Below, piece after piece: positions 16,876 through 24,964 of a stretch of 64,000 nucleotides of DNA. A model generated the notes under the pieces. The model made no database searches. It was not told the origin of the DNA and worked only from the letters and a program-made list of their open reading frames with translations. Source of the stretch: Nocardia uniformis NBRC 13702 (lineage in GTDB: Bacteria > Actinomycetota > Actinomycetes > Mycobacteriales > Mycobacteriaceae); NCBI RefSeq assembly GCF_001613345.1, contig NZ_BDCE01000093.1:1-64000 (forward strand), in the 5' to 3' direction. Position numbers and translations under genes: made by a program. Numbering within the stretch: the first letter of the stretch is position 1; every line of letters begins with the position of its first letter.

Positions 16876-17568
16876 TCACTTGTCGTCGTCGCCGGTGAGG
16901 AAGCGCCGGTCCGTGTCCTCCGCGGCGGCCGCGGCCTGGCGGCGGCGCTCTTCGGCCTCCAACTGGACGATGGTGCGGCTCCACACCACCCGGACCCAGT
17001 GGAAGGTGAGGACGATGGCGGCGATGACCGCCAGGATCAGGCCGATGCCCGGACCCGAGACCTCGTAACTACCGAGGCCGGGGGTCTGGCGGTGCCAGAT
17101 GGAGAAGACACCGAAGACGGTGGATACGGCGGTGCCCGCCACCGCGATCCAAGCCAGGGCCCAGCGGCGGGTGACCAGCGCCAGCACCGAGAAGCCGATG
17201 CCGAAGACGACCACGAACCACTCGAAGATCCGCGACGGCAACCCGATATGTTCCTGCTGCGCGGCGGCATCGTAGAGCAGCACATCGAAGCCGCGGGCAG
17301 CACCGGCGTGCGGCAGTACCAGCGACAGCAGCAGCACGAACACCGCCCCGGCCACGACCAGGGCGCGCGCGCCCGGGTCGATCTCCCCGGCGATCTTGCG
17401 TTCCACCGCGTCGAGTTCGGAGCGGAATGCGTCGAAATCCTGGTCCTGCTCGGCTGACTTCATCGTCTCCTCGTTCGTCTCGGCTGAAAACTCTTGTGCC
17501 GCTGGATCATCGGGGCGGTCGCGATCGTCGTCGCGGCCGGAGTCAGCGGCACCCTTGCCATCGCTCAT
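16876..17568 (-). CDS. Conserved actinobacterial membrane protein (position of Rv2732c)
   Basis: The 230-residue protein has an acidic, disordered N-terminus of about 65 residues, then four hydrophobic segments including ARALVVAGAVFVLLLSLVLP and IFEWFVVVFGIGFSVLALV, and a charged C-terminus (QLEAEERRRQAAAAAEDTD). It lies 82 bp downstream of miaB in the same direction, as in mycobacteria, and is likely co-transcribed with it. Function unknown. Confidence 0.72.
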   Translation of the reverse strand: MSDGKGAADSGRDDDRDRPDDPAAQEFSAETNEETMKSAEQDQDFDAFRSELDAVERKIAGEIDPGARALVVAGAVFVLLLSLVLPHAGAARGFDVLLYDAAAQQEHIGLPSRIFEWFVVVFGIGFSVLALVTRRWALAWIAVAGTAVSTVFGVFSIWHRQTPGLGSYEVSGPGIGLILAVIAAIVLTFHWVRVVWSRTIVQLEAEERRRQAAAAAEDTDRRFLTGDDDK

Positions 17569-17650
17569 AGCGCGCCATTCTGTTCGATAGCGGAAGATTC
17601 CGACCTCGAGCGCGCCGGAAGGACGGGTGCCGACATCAGCGAAGGCGAGA

Positions 17651-19219
17651 TCACGCCGAACAACCGCCGGTATCGCAGCCGCTCACGACCGGCTCGAGCG
17701 CGGGTGCGCCGAGACGCGGCAACCCCAGTCCGACGCCGATGGGCGCGGTCTTCGGGGTGATCCCGCGCTCGCTGGCGTCGCCCGCGCGGGTGCGGCGGTG
17801 ATCGCGAACCTCGCTGTCGGCGATCAGGTGATGCGGAGCCGCCTCGGTGATATCGACGGTAATCAGGTCACCGGGCCGGATTTCGGTGCCGGGCACGGGA
17901 TTCGCGGGCGGGCGGAAGTGCACCAGGCGGCCGTCGCGGGCGCGGCCGCTCATGCGGGCGGTGGTGGCGTTCTTCTTACCCGAACTGGTCTCGGCGACGA
18001 GCAGTTCCACCTCGGTACCGATCAGCGCCTGATTGGCTTCCAACGACACCTGCTCCTGCAGGGCGATGAGGCGCATATAGCGCTCCTGCACCACTTCCTT
18101 GGGCAGCTGGTCGGGCATATCCGCGGCGGGCGTGCCGGGGCGGATGGAGTACTGGAAGGTGTAGGCGCTGGTGAACCGCGCCTGCCGCACCACATCCAGG
18201 GTTTCCAGGAAGTCCTCCTCGGTCTCGCCGGGGAAGCCGACAATAATATCGGTGGTGATGGCCGCGTGCGGCATTGCCGCCCTGACCTTTTCGATAATGC
18301 CCAGGTACTTCGACTTCCGGTACGAGCGGCGCATGGCCTTGAGTACGCGGTCGGAACCCGACTGCAGCGGCATATGCAGTTGCGGGCAGACATTGGGGGT
18401 CTCGGCCATCGCCTCGATCACGTCATCGGTGAATTCGGCCGGATGCGGGGAGGTGAAGCGCACCCGTTCGAGGCCCTCGATCGCACCGCAGGCGCGCAGC
18501 AGTTTGGCGAAGGCGCCGCGGTCGCGCTCCTCGGTCGGATCGGCGAAGGAGACACCGTAGGAGTTGACGTTCTGGCCCAGCAGCGTCACCTCCAGCACGC
18601 CCTGATCGACCAGGGCCTGCACCTCGGCCAGCACATCACCGGGGCGGCGGTCGACCTCCTTGCCGCGCAGCGCGGGCACGATGCAGAAGGTGCAGGTGTT
18701 GTTGCATCCCACCGAGATGGACACCCACCCGGCGTAGGCGGATTCGCGCTTGGCGGGCAGCGTGGACGGGAAGGCTTCCAGGGATTCGATAATCTCGACC
18801 TGGGCTTCCCGATTGTGGCGGGCGCGCTCGAGCAGCACCGGCAACGAGCCGATGTTGTGGGTACCGAACACCACATCGACCCAGGGGGCCTTCTTCACGA
18901 CCGTATCGCGATCCTTCTGGGCGAGGCACCCGCCGACGGCGATCTGCATACCGGGGCGCTCGGCCTTGATGGGCGCGAGATGGCCGAGGGTGCCGTAGAG
19001 CTTGTTATCGGCGTTCTCCCGGACCGCGCAGGTATTGAAGACGACCAGATCGGCGGTCGCACCGGCATCGGCCTTGACGTACCCGGCTTCCTCGAGCAGT
19101 CCCGAGAGGCGCTCGGAATCGTGCACATTCATCTGGCAGCCATGGGTGCGGACCTCATAGGTCCGCGCGCTCTCGAGGTCCACCGAGTCACGTGTCGAAA
19201 CCTGCGCCAACGAATTCAC
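17651..19219 (-). CDS. miaB: MiaB, tRNA-2-methylthio-N6-dimethylallyladenosine synthase
   Basis: This radical SAM methylthiotransferase adds the 2-methylthio group to i6A37. In the 522-residue protein the auxiliary Fe-S cluster cysteines are Cys28 (THGCQMN), Cys64 (FNTCAVREN) and Cys98 (GGCLAQ). The radical SAM motif GCNNTCTFC gives Cys172, Cys176 and Cys179. IIVGFPGETEEDF and a C-terminal TRAM domain follow. GTG 19219 (MNSLAQVS) is preferred to the frame extended to 19396. The last 50 or so residues after the TRAM domain are a Pro/Gly-rich tail. Confidence 0.94.
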   Translation of the reverse strand: MNSLAQVSTRDSVDLESARTYEVRTHGCQMNVHDSERLSGLLEEAGYVKADAGATADLVVFNTCAVRENADNKLYGTLGHLAPIKAERPGMQIAVGGCLAQKDRDTVVKKAPWVDVVFGTHNIGSLPVLLERARHNREAQVEIIESLEAFPSTLPAKRESAYAGWVSISVGCNNTCTFCIVPALRGKEVDRRPGDVLAEVQALVDQGVLEVTLLGQNVNSYGVSFADPTEERDRGAFAKLLRACGAIEGLERVRFTSPHPAEFTDDVIEAMAETPNVCPQLHMPLQSGSDRVLKAMRRSYRKSKYLGIIEKVRAAMPHAAITTDIIVGFPGETEEDFLETLDVVRQARFTSAYTFQYSIRPGTPAADMPDQLPKEVVQERYMRLIALQEQVSLEANQALIGTEVELLVAETSSGKKNATTARMSGRARDGRLVHFRPPANPVPGTEIRPGDLITVDITEAAPHHLIADSEVRDHRRTRAGDASERGITPKTAPIGVGLGLPRLGAPALEPVVSGCDTGGCSA

Positions 19220-19287
19220 CTGTCCAGGGTAAAGGCTGCCGATTTCGGTCGTCTCACCCCATGGGACTATGGGTGACCTGGCTCTCC

Positions 19288-19320
19288 GCCGTAGCCGGGA
19301 CGTCAATCCCCGGTTACGGC
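19288..19320 (+). promoter_or_regulatory. 12-bp hairpin in the gluA upstream region
   Basis: 19288-19299 pairs with 19309-19320 (one G-U pair) around a 9-nt loop. It lies 82 bp before gluA. There is no T run, so it may be a leader structure or simply a block to readthrough rather than a classical terminator. Confidence 0.3.
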
Positions 19321-19401
19321 GCGATGTCGAGTCGAGGCACAGTCTCGCTGCGGGGACCAAAGGCGAGCATTTCGGGCACGTTCCCTCTAAGGTCACTGGT
19401 C

Positions 19402-20169
19402 ATGACCGACGCCGTCCCATCCCTCACCGAAGACGCGCCGATGATCTCGATGCGCACAGTGGACAAGCACTTCGGTGCCCTGCATGTGCTGCAGGACATC
19501 AACCTGGAGGTCCCGAAAGGGCAGGTCGTCATCGTGGTGGGGCCGTCCGGCTCCGGTAAGTCCACGCTCTGCCGCACCATCAATCGCCTCGAGACCATCG
19601 ACTCCGGCACCATCGCCATCGACGGCGTGCAACTGCCCGCCGAGGGCCGGGCTCTCGCCAGGCTGCGCGCCGACGTGGGCATGGTGTTCCAAAGCTTCAA
19701 TCTGTTCGCGCACAAGACCATCCTCGAAAACGTCATGCTCGCACCGGTGAAGGTGCGCGGTATCGATAAAACCAAGGCCCGCGCCCGCGCCATGGAACTG
19801 CTGGAGCGAGTCGGTATCGCCAATCAGGCCGATAAGTACCCGGCCCAGCTCTCCGGCGGCCAGCAGCAGCGCGTCGCCATTGCCCGCGCGCTCGCCATGA
19901 GCCCGAAGGTCATGCTGTTCGACGAGCCCACCTCCGCGCTCGACCCGGAAATGGTTTCCGAGGTGCTCGAAGTGATGGTGCAGCTGGCCAAGGACGGGAT
20001 GACCATGGTCGTGGTCACCCACGAGATGGGCTTCGCGCGTAAGGCGGGCAATCGCGTGCTGTTCATGGACGAGGGCCGGATCGCCGAGGACACCGATCCC
20101 GACACGTTCTTCACGGCACCGAAATCCGAACGCGCCAAGGACTTCCTCGGCAAAATCCTCAGTCACTGA
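19402..20169 (+). CDS. gluA: Glutamate ABC transporter ATP-binding protein GluA
   Basis: The 255-residue ATPase energises glutamate uptake. Walker A is GPSGSGKST, the Q-loop is VFQSFN, the signature is LSGGQQQRVAIARALAM, Walker B is VMLFDEPTSALDP and the switch is VTHEMGFA. The C-terminal FFTAPKSERAKDFLGKILSH is characteristic of corynebacterial GluA. ATG 19402 has no strong Shine-Dalgarno, but TAAGGT at 19388-19393 sits where a -10 would give a leaderless transcript; ATG 19441 is an alternative. First gene of gluABCD. Confidence 0.93.
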   Translation: MTDAVPSLTEDAPMISMRTVDKHFGALHVLQDINLEVPKGQVVIVVGPSGSGKSTLCRTINRLETIDSGTIAIDGVQLPAEGRALARLRADVGMVFQSFNLFAHKTILENVMLAPVKVRGIDKTKARARAMELLERVGIANQADKYPAQLSGGQQQRVAIARALAMSPKVMLFDEPTSALDPEMVSEVLEVMVQLAKDGMTMVVVTHEMGFARKAGNRVLFMDEGRIAEDTDPDTFFTAPKSERAKDFLGKILSH

Positions 20170-20201
20170 CGCCACCCGTTTTCACTAGAGAGAAGGATTC
20201 G

Positions 20202-21038
20202 ATGAGCTTCAAGAAGACGCTTCGGCTCGCCGCCGGGATGATCGCCATCGCGGTCGTCGCCAGCGGTTGTGGCGGTGGTGACGACAAGACCGCCACCGAG
20301 AACGCCGCCGACGGCAAGCTGACCATCGGCATCAAGTACGACCAGCCGGGTCTGGGACTGCGCAATAAGGACGGCTCGTTCAGTGGTTTCGACGTCGACG
20401 TCGCCACCTATGTGGCCGACAAGCTGGGCGTGAAGGCCGAGGACATCACCTTCAAGGAGGCGCCGTCCGCGCAGCGCGAAACCCTGATCGAGAACGGGCA
20501 GGTCGATTTCATCGCCGCCACCTACTCGATTACCGATAAGCGCAAGGAGAAGGTCGATTTCGCCGGACCGTACTACATTACCGGCCAGTCGCTGCTGGTG
20601 CGTTCGGACAACACCGATATCAACGGTGCCGAATCGCTGTCCGGTAATAAGAAGCTGTGCTCGGTGAAGGGCTCCACCCCCGCGCAGAACATCAAGGACC
20701 AGTACGCCAAGGATGTTCAGCTGCAGGAGTACGACACCTACTCGCTGTGTGTGGAGGCGTTGAAGGCCGGGGCCGTGGACGCGCTCACCACCGATGACGT
20801 CATTCTGCGCGGTTTCGCCGCACAGAACCCGGGCGCGCTGAAGGTTGTCGGCGAGCCGTTCACGGTCGAGAAGTACGGCATCGGCGTCAAGAAGGGCGAT
20901 ACCGAATCGCGCGACAAGATCAATGACGCCATCCAGGACATGATCACCAGTGGTGCGTGGGCCGCGGCGCTGGAGAAGAACTTCGGCGAGACCACCGGCT
21001 TCCAGGTTCCGGCCGCGCCGGAGATCGACCGGTACTGA
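20202..21038 (+). CDS. gluB: Glutamate-binding lipoprotein GluB
   Basis: The 278-residue solute-binding protein has an N-terminal signal with lipobox VASGC (Cys23), so it is predicted to be lipid-anchored outside the membrane. The SBP_bac_3 fold is seen in LTIGIKYDQPGLG, GFDVDVATYVADKLG and VDFIAATYSIT. GAGAGAAGGA precedes the ATG. It lies 32 bp after gluA and is followed by a strong stem-loop before the permease genes, which may keep its mRNA more abundant than theirs. Confidence 0.93.
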   Translation: MSFKKTLRLAAGMIAIAVVASGCGGGDDKTATENAADGKLTIGIKYDQPGLGLRNKDGSFSGFDVDVATYVADKLGVKAEDITFKEAPSAQRETLIENGQVDFIAATYSITDKRKEKVDFAGPYYITGQSLLVRSDNTDINGAESLSGNKKLCSVKGSTPAQNIKDQYAKDVQLQEYDTYSLCVEALKAGAVDALTTDDVILRGFAAQNPGALKVVGEPFTVEKYGIGVKKGDTESRDKINDAIQDMITSGAWAAALEKNFGETTGFQVPAAPEIDRY

Positions 21039-21047
21039 GTTGACCCC

Positions 21048-21081
21048 GTGTGCCGGGCGGAGGCGACTCCGCCCGGCACAC
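21048..21081 (+). promoter_or_regulatory. Perfect 15-bp stem-loop between gluB and gluC
   Basis: 21048-21062 pairs perfectly with 21067-21081 around the tetraloop GCGA. It lies 9 nt after the gluB stop and before the gluC ribosome site, with no T run. Such structures between binding-protein and permease genes often protect the upstream mRNA or cause partial termination. Confidence 0.6.
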
Positions 21082-21112
21082 GACGTATTTCGGACGGAGG
21101 GATGCGTACGCC

Positions 21113-21793
21113 GTGTTCGACTTGATCTCTGATTATCAATCCCAGCTGCTCGACGCCTTCTGGGTGACCGTCAAACTGACCGTCCTCTCGGGAGTGCTGG
21201 CGCTGGTCCTGGGCACGATAATCGCCGCCATGCGAGTGTCGCCGGTGCCGATCGCGCGCTGGGTGGGCACGGCCTACGTCACCGTCTTCCGCAACACCCC
21301 GCTCACGCTGATCATTGTGTTCTGCTCGCTGGGCCTGTACTTCCAGCTGGGGATCACGCTCGCGGCCGAGGGAACGAATGATCTGGCGGAGAACAACTTT
21401 CGCTGGGCGGTAATCGGATTGGGTGTCTACACGGCGGCTTTCGTCTGCGAATCGCTGCGCTCGGGCATCAATACGGTGTCGCTGGGGCAGTCGGAGGCGG
21501 GACGTTCACTGGGGCTGACTTTCACCCAGAATCTGCGAATGGTGGTGTTGCCGCAGGCTTTCCGCGCGGTGATCGCACCACTGGGCAGCGTACTGATCGC
21601 CTTGACGAAGAACTCCACCGTCGCCGCCGCCATCGGTGTCGGCGAGGCCGCCTACCTGATGGCGGAGATGATCGAGATCGAATCCGCGACCCTGGTCATC
21701 GGCGCGATCTTCGCCTTCGGCTTCGTCATCCTGACCCTGCCCACCGGCCTGCTCTTCGGCTGGCTGGCCAAGCGATACGAGGTAGCCCGATGA
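21113..21793 (+). CDS. gluC: Glutamate ABC transporter permease GluC
   Basis: The 226-residue inner-membrane protein has five predicted helices and the HisM-type permease signature near ESLRSGINTVSLGQSEAGRS, which docks to the ATPase (EAA loop). GTG 21113 (MFDLISDYQ) is chosen; the GGAGG site lies 11 nt upstream, a rather long spacing. A longer frame from 21050 would run through the stem-loop and is unlikely. Its end overlaps gluD by 4 bp (ATGA). Confidence 0.9.
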   Translation: MFDLISDYQSQLLDAFWVTVKLTVLSGVLALVLGTIIAAMRVSPVPIARWVGTAYVTVFRNTPLTLIIVFCSLGLYFQLGITLAAEGTNDLAENNFRWAVIGLGVYTAAFVCESLRSGINTVSLGQSEAGRSLGLTFTQNLRMVVLPQAFRAVIAPLGSVLIALTKNSTVAAAIGVGEAAYLMAEMIEIESATLVIGAIFAFGFVILTLPTGLLFGWLAKRYEVAR

Positions 21794-22680
21794 GCGCCGT
21801 ATCCGTTCTCTACGACGCCCCCGGCCCCAAGGCGCGGGTGCGCTACACGATCTACTCGATCGTGGTGGCCGCGGTGGTCCTCGGGCTCGCCTGGCTGGTC
21901 TTCCGTGGCCTCGACGCCAAGGGCCAGTGGGCCGGCGATAAGTGGGAACCGTTCCTGGAAGGGCAGATCTGGACCACCTATCTGCTGCCCGGTATCCGGG
22001 GCACCCTGGTGGCGGCCGTGCTGTCGATTACCTTCGCTCTGGTCATCGGCATGCTCTTCGGCATTCTGCGCATGTCGGAGCACCGCATCGTGCGGGTCGT
22101 CGCGGGCACCATCGTGGAATTCGCCCGCGCGATCCCGGTGCTGATCCTGATGATCTTCCTGTACGCGGTCTACTCGCAGTACAACGTCTTTCCGAGTACC
22201 CAGCTCGCACTCGCCGCGGTAGTGACGGCACTGACCATCTACAACGGCTCCGTTATCGCGGAGATCGTGCGCTCGGGCATCAAATCGCTGCCGAAGGGCC
22301 AGACCGAGGCCGCGGTCGCGCTGGGTATGCGCAAGTCCCAGGTGATGGCCGCGATCCTGCTGCCGCAGGCCATTACCGCCATGCTGCCCGCGCTGCTGTC
22401 GCAAATGGTGGTGGCACTGAAGGATTCGGCGCTCGGCTACCTCATCGGTTACGTCGAGGTGGTGCGCTCCGGCCAGCAGTTGGGTGCCTCCGAGCAGATC
22501 ACCTTCCAGGCGCTGATCGTCATCGCCGCCATCATGATCGCCCTCAACTACTCGCTCACCTGGAGTGCGACCCGGCTGGAGCGCTGGCTGCGCACCCGCA
22601 AGCGCGGGGGGCGGACGGTCGTGGGCGCGGACAGCACATTGACCGCCACCCCGGGGATGGACCTCACCATCGGTAAGTAG
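21790..22680 (+). CDS. gluD: Glutamate ABC transporter permease GluD
   Basis: This 296-residue permease partners GluC. It has membrane helices at the N-terminus and through the core, the EAA loop motif EIVRSGIKSLPKGQTEAAVALG, and a charged cytoplasmic C-terminal tail. The ATG overlaps the gluC stop. Loss or gain of this transporter affects glutamate uptake in related corynebacteria (established for that system, not shown here). Confidence 0.92.
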   Translation: MSAVSVLYDAPGPKARVRYTIYSIVVAAVVLGLAWLVFRGLDAKGQWAGDKWEPFLEGQIWTTYLLPGIRGTLVAAVLSITFALVIGMLFGILRMSEHRIVRVVAGTIVEFARAIPVLILMIFLYAVYSQYNVFPSTQLALAAVVTALTIYNGSVIAEIVRSGIKSLPKGQTEAAVALGMRKSQVMAAILLPQAITAMLPALLSQMVVALKDSALGYLIGYVEVVRSGQQLGASEQITFQALIVIAAIMIALNYSLTWSATRLERWLRTRKRGGRTVVGADSTLTATPGMDLTIGK

Positions 22681-22691
22681 GCAGCAGTGGG

Positions 22692-22743
22692 TGTCGAGCG
22701 CGCGGGGCCGGTCCTCGCGAGGACGAGCTGCGTGCGCTCGACA
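22692..22743. terminator. Nested inverted repeats after gluD
   Basis: TGTCGAGCGC at 22692-22701 pairs with 22734-22743, and GTCCTCGCGAGGAC at 22711-22724 is a self-complementary inner palindrome. The structure lies 11 bp after the gluD stop and downstream of the convergent TetR gene. No T run is present, so factor-assisted termination is more likely. Confidence 0.4.
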
Positions 22744-22820
22744 TGCTCATCGGTATCTACCGGTCTCACCGACGGGCAGCCGGTAATTCGGCTCAGCGAT
22801 AGGCCATTCGACCCCGCGGG

Positions 22821-23390
22821 CTAACGACACAGCGCGGCGGCGAGGCGGACGGCGACGTCGGTGGTGAGCGGATCTCGACTCACTGCCAGGCGGTACCAGA
22901 GCAGGCCGTAAGCCTGCTCGACGAGGAGTTCGAGGTCGGCATCGGGGAGTTCGCCGCGTGCCTGTCCGCGTTCGAGAATGCGATGTAGCGTCGCACGGCG
23001 ATCGCGGGCGAATTCCGTGAGGAGGTCGGCGGTCTGCGAATCATGTTGCGCCTCGGCGAGAATCGCGCGCAGCAGCGGTGCGGCCGGTGGACCACTGACG
23101 GCAGCGAAGGTCGAGCCGAGGAATGTCGCCAGGTCGTCGAGTACTCGGCCGGTATCGGGTTCGGGGGCGCGCGTGCGTGCCCATTCGGCCATGGCGTCCA
23201 GGAGTACCGCGCCCTTCGAGGGCCACCAGCGGTAAATGGTCTGCTTGCTCACCCCCGCCGCCGCCGCGATCTGGTCCATGGTCGCGTGCACTCCCCCGGA
23301 TTCAGCCAGTAGCTCGGTCACCGAGACCAGAATCGCTTCTCGCGCAGCTGGATTGCGGCGTCTGCCGGTATGCGGTCGTTGCGGGGACAT
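22821..23390 (-). CDS. TetR/AcrR family regulator divergent from a Ddn-like gene
   Basis: The 189-residue form has the TetR HTH (REAILVSVTELLAESG, then TMDQIAAAAGVSKQTIYRWW) and a C-terminal domain of the AcrR-like group. ATG 23390 (MSPQRPHTG) is chosen as it directly precedes the HTH; the frame open to 23522 would run through the divergent promoter. It shares a promoter region with the F420-type reductase gene at 23478 and probably represses it. Confidence 0.82.
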   Translation of the reverse strand: MSPQRPHTGRRRNPAAREAILVSVTELLAESGGVHATMDQIAAAAGVSKQTIYRWWPSKGAVLLDAMAEWARTRAPEPDTGRVLDDLATFLGSTFAAVSGPPAAPLLRAILAEAQHDSQTADLLTEFARDRRATLHRILERGQARGELPDADLELLVEQAYGLLWYRLAVSRDPLTTDVAVRLAAALCR

Positions 23391-23416
23391 TGGCACGATT
23401 CGAAGTCTACCGTTGA

Positions 23417-23461
23417 CGGAACTGAGAGTCTCGACAACACTTGTAAGTACTACCAGTTCCG
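23417..23461. promoter_or_regulatory. Inverted repeat CGGAACTG-N29-CAGTTCCG in the TetR/Ddn divergent promoter
   Basis: The 8-bp arms at 23417-23424 and 23454-23461 are perfect. Between them, close to the centre, is ACTTGTAAGT (23439-23448), itself a short palindrome. Either could bind the TetR dimer; the inner site has the more usual size. Confidence 0.4.
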
Positions 23462-23477
23462 ACAATGGAGTGTGATC

Positions 23478-23882
23478 ATGACAACCACCGCAGCCAAACG
23501 CAGACGTGTCACCTGGTTCCATCGGCGCATCGCCAACCCACTCATGCGCTATGTCGCCGGGTATCTGCCGGGCAGTGCTCTACTCGAGACCACGGGGCGG
23601 CGAACGGGACTCCCCCGGCGCACCCCGGTCGGCGGACGAATCGTCGACGGGGCCTTCTGGATGGTCAGCGACCATGGGGTGGCTTCGAACTATGTCCGCA
23701 ATATCCTGGCCGAACCCCGTGTGCGCGTGCGGATCAGGGCCCGATGGCAGGAGGGGACGGCGCAGCCGATGCCGGACGACAACGCCCGCGAGCGGCTGCG
23801 TAGCCTGCCGGTATTCAACAGCCTGCTGGTGCGGGCGCTCGGCACCGAATTGCTGACCGTACGCATCGACCTGCGGCCGTAG
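23478..23882 (+). CDS. Nitroreductase / F420-dependent oxidoreductase family protein (Ddn-like)
   Basis: The 134-residue protein has the Ddn-like core: a basic, membrane-associating N-terminus (KRRRVTWFHRRIANPLMRY), LLETTGRRTGLPRRTPVGG, and NYVRNILAEPRVRVRIRARW. These enzymes transfer hydride from reduced F420 to quinones or nitroaromatics. ATG 23478 follows GGAG by 8 nt. It is controlled, by position, by the divergent TetR gene. Confidence 0.8.
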   Translation: MTTTAAKRRRVTWFHRRIANPLMRYVAGYLPGSALLETTGRRTGLPRRTPVGGRIVDGAFWMVSDHGVASNYVRNILAEPRVRVRIRARWQEGTAQPMPDDNARERLRSLPVFNSLLVRALGTELLTVRIDLRP

Positions 23883-24004
23883 GCGAACTCGCCGGTGCGC
23901 CAGCCGATCGGCGCGACAGCCCGTGGCGCGAATGCCGCGACCCCGCCGAACCGGCGTCAACCCATCGCGTCGGTGCGCCCCGGTGTGTGGCTACCATCGC
24001 CGCC

Positions 24005-24955
24005 ATGACCGGAGATATGACGCCCGACCAACTCGCCGACCGCACCGCACGCGCTCTCGACGCGGCCGTCACCGCGGGACGCAAGCTCGGGCTCACCGTG
24101 ACCGAGCCGATTGTGCTCCACGATATGTTCTCCGTTGTCGTGCATCTAGCGCCCGCGCCCGTGGTGGTTCGGGTGCCGACGGTGCTGCCCGCCTATGTCG
24201 ACGTGGATTTCCTCGCTGCGCGGCAGCGGGTGGAGCTCAATGTGGTGGCCTGGCTCGCCGGACAGGGACATCCGGTGATCGCGCCGAGTCCACTGGTGCC
24301 ACGGGAACCGGTGGTGCGCAATGGCTTCTCGATGACGTTCTGGCAGCTCGTCGAGTTGGACAAGGGCATCGAGCCTGACTACGTACACAATTCGAGACTG
24401 GTCGCCGACCTGCACGTGGCGCTGCGCGACTATCCGGGTGAGCTGACTTTCCTGTCCACGGCCGAACCGAAGTTCGTCACCGACGGACTTGCCGTGTTGG
24501 AGAGACGTCCCGACCTGCTCGACCCGGCCGATCTCGATCGGGCACGACGCGAATGGGCGGTGCTGGAACCGGTCGTCGGTTCACGCGCGGGGTTCGAGGC
24601 GGCGTTCCCCGGAATCGACCTGCAACCGATCCATGGCGACGCGCCCGCCGCCAATATCGTCAACACGTCGGGCGGCGAGCTGTACTCCGACTTCGAACTG
24701 GTCACGCTCGGACCGGTCGAGTGGGATCTGGCGGCCTTCGGCCCCGAATGCGAGGCCGCCTACGACTCCGCCGCACGGCAGCGCGGGTTGCGGCCGCTCG
24801 ACCAGCGCGTCATGCGGGTCATCAACGCGATCGGTATGTCGCGGGCGGTCGCATGCCTTGCGCTCGCACCGCAATTGCCGATGCTCGTGGAGGCGATGAA
24901 ACCGGCCGTAGAGCACTGGCGCACACTGCCTTTCGCCGGCGGGCTGCGGGACTGA
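24005..24955 (+). CDS. Aminoglycoside phosphotransferase-like kinase (APH family)
   Basis: The 316-residue protein has a kinase-like fold. The N-lobe is FSVVVHLAPAPVVVRVPT, the catalytic loop is IHGDAPAANIV (His210, Asp212, Asn217) and the metal-binding segment YSDFELVTLGPVEWDLA takes the place of DFG. The APH family phosphorylates antibiotics, sugars or other small molecules, and most genomic members are not resistance genes, so no substrate is assigned. ATG 24005 is likely but has no clear ribosome site; 24017 is possible. Confidence 0.75.
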   Translation: MTGDMTPDQLADRTARALDAAVTAGRKLGLTVTEPIVLHDMFSVVVHLAPAPVVVRVPTVLPAYVDVDFLAARQRVELNVVAWLAGQGHPVIAPSPLVPREPVVRNGFSMTFWQLVELDKGIEPDYVHNSRLVADLHVALRDYPGELTFLSTAEPKFVTDGLAVLERRPDLLDPADLDRARREWAVLEPVVGSRAGFEAAFPGIDLQPIHGDAPAANIVNTSGGELYSDFELVTLGPVEWDLAAFGPECEAAYDSAARQRGLRPLDQRVMRVINAIGMSRAVACLALAPQLPMLVEAMKPAVEHWRTLPFAGGLRD

Positions 24956-24964
24956 CCGGCCGCC

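Noticed and set aside
17627..19276. A plus-strand open frame of about 550 codons opposite miaB
   Set aside because: Shadow of miaB; no start signal and no domain pattern.
19220..19396. N-terminal extension of MiaB up to 19396
   Set aside because: The added residues are not like MiaB, and the normal family start aligns with GTG 19219.
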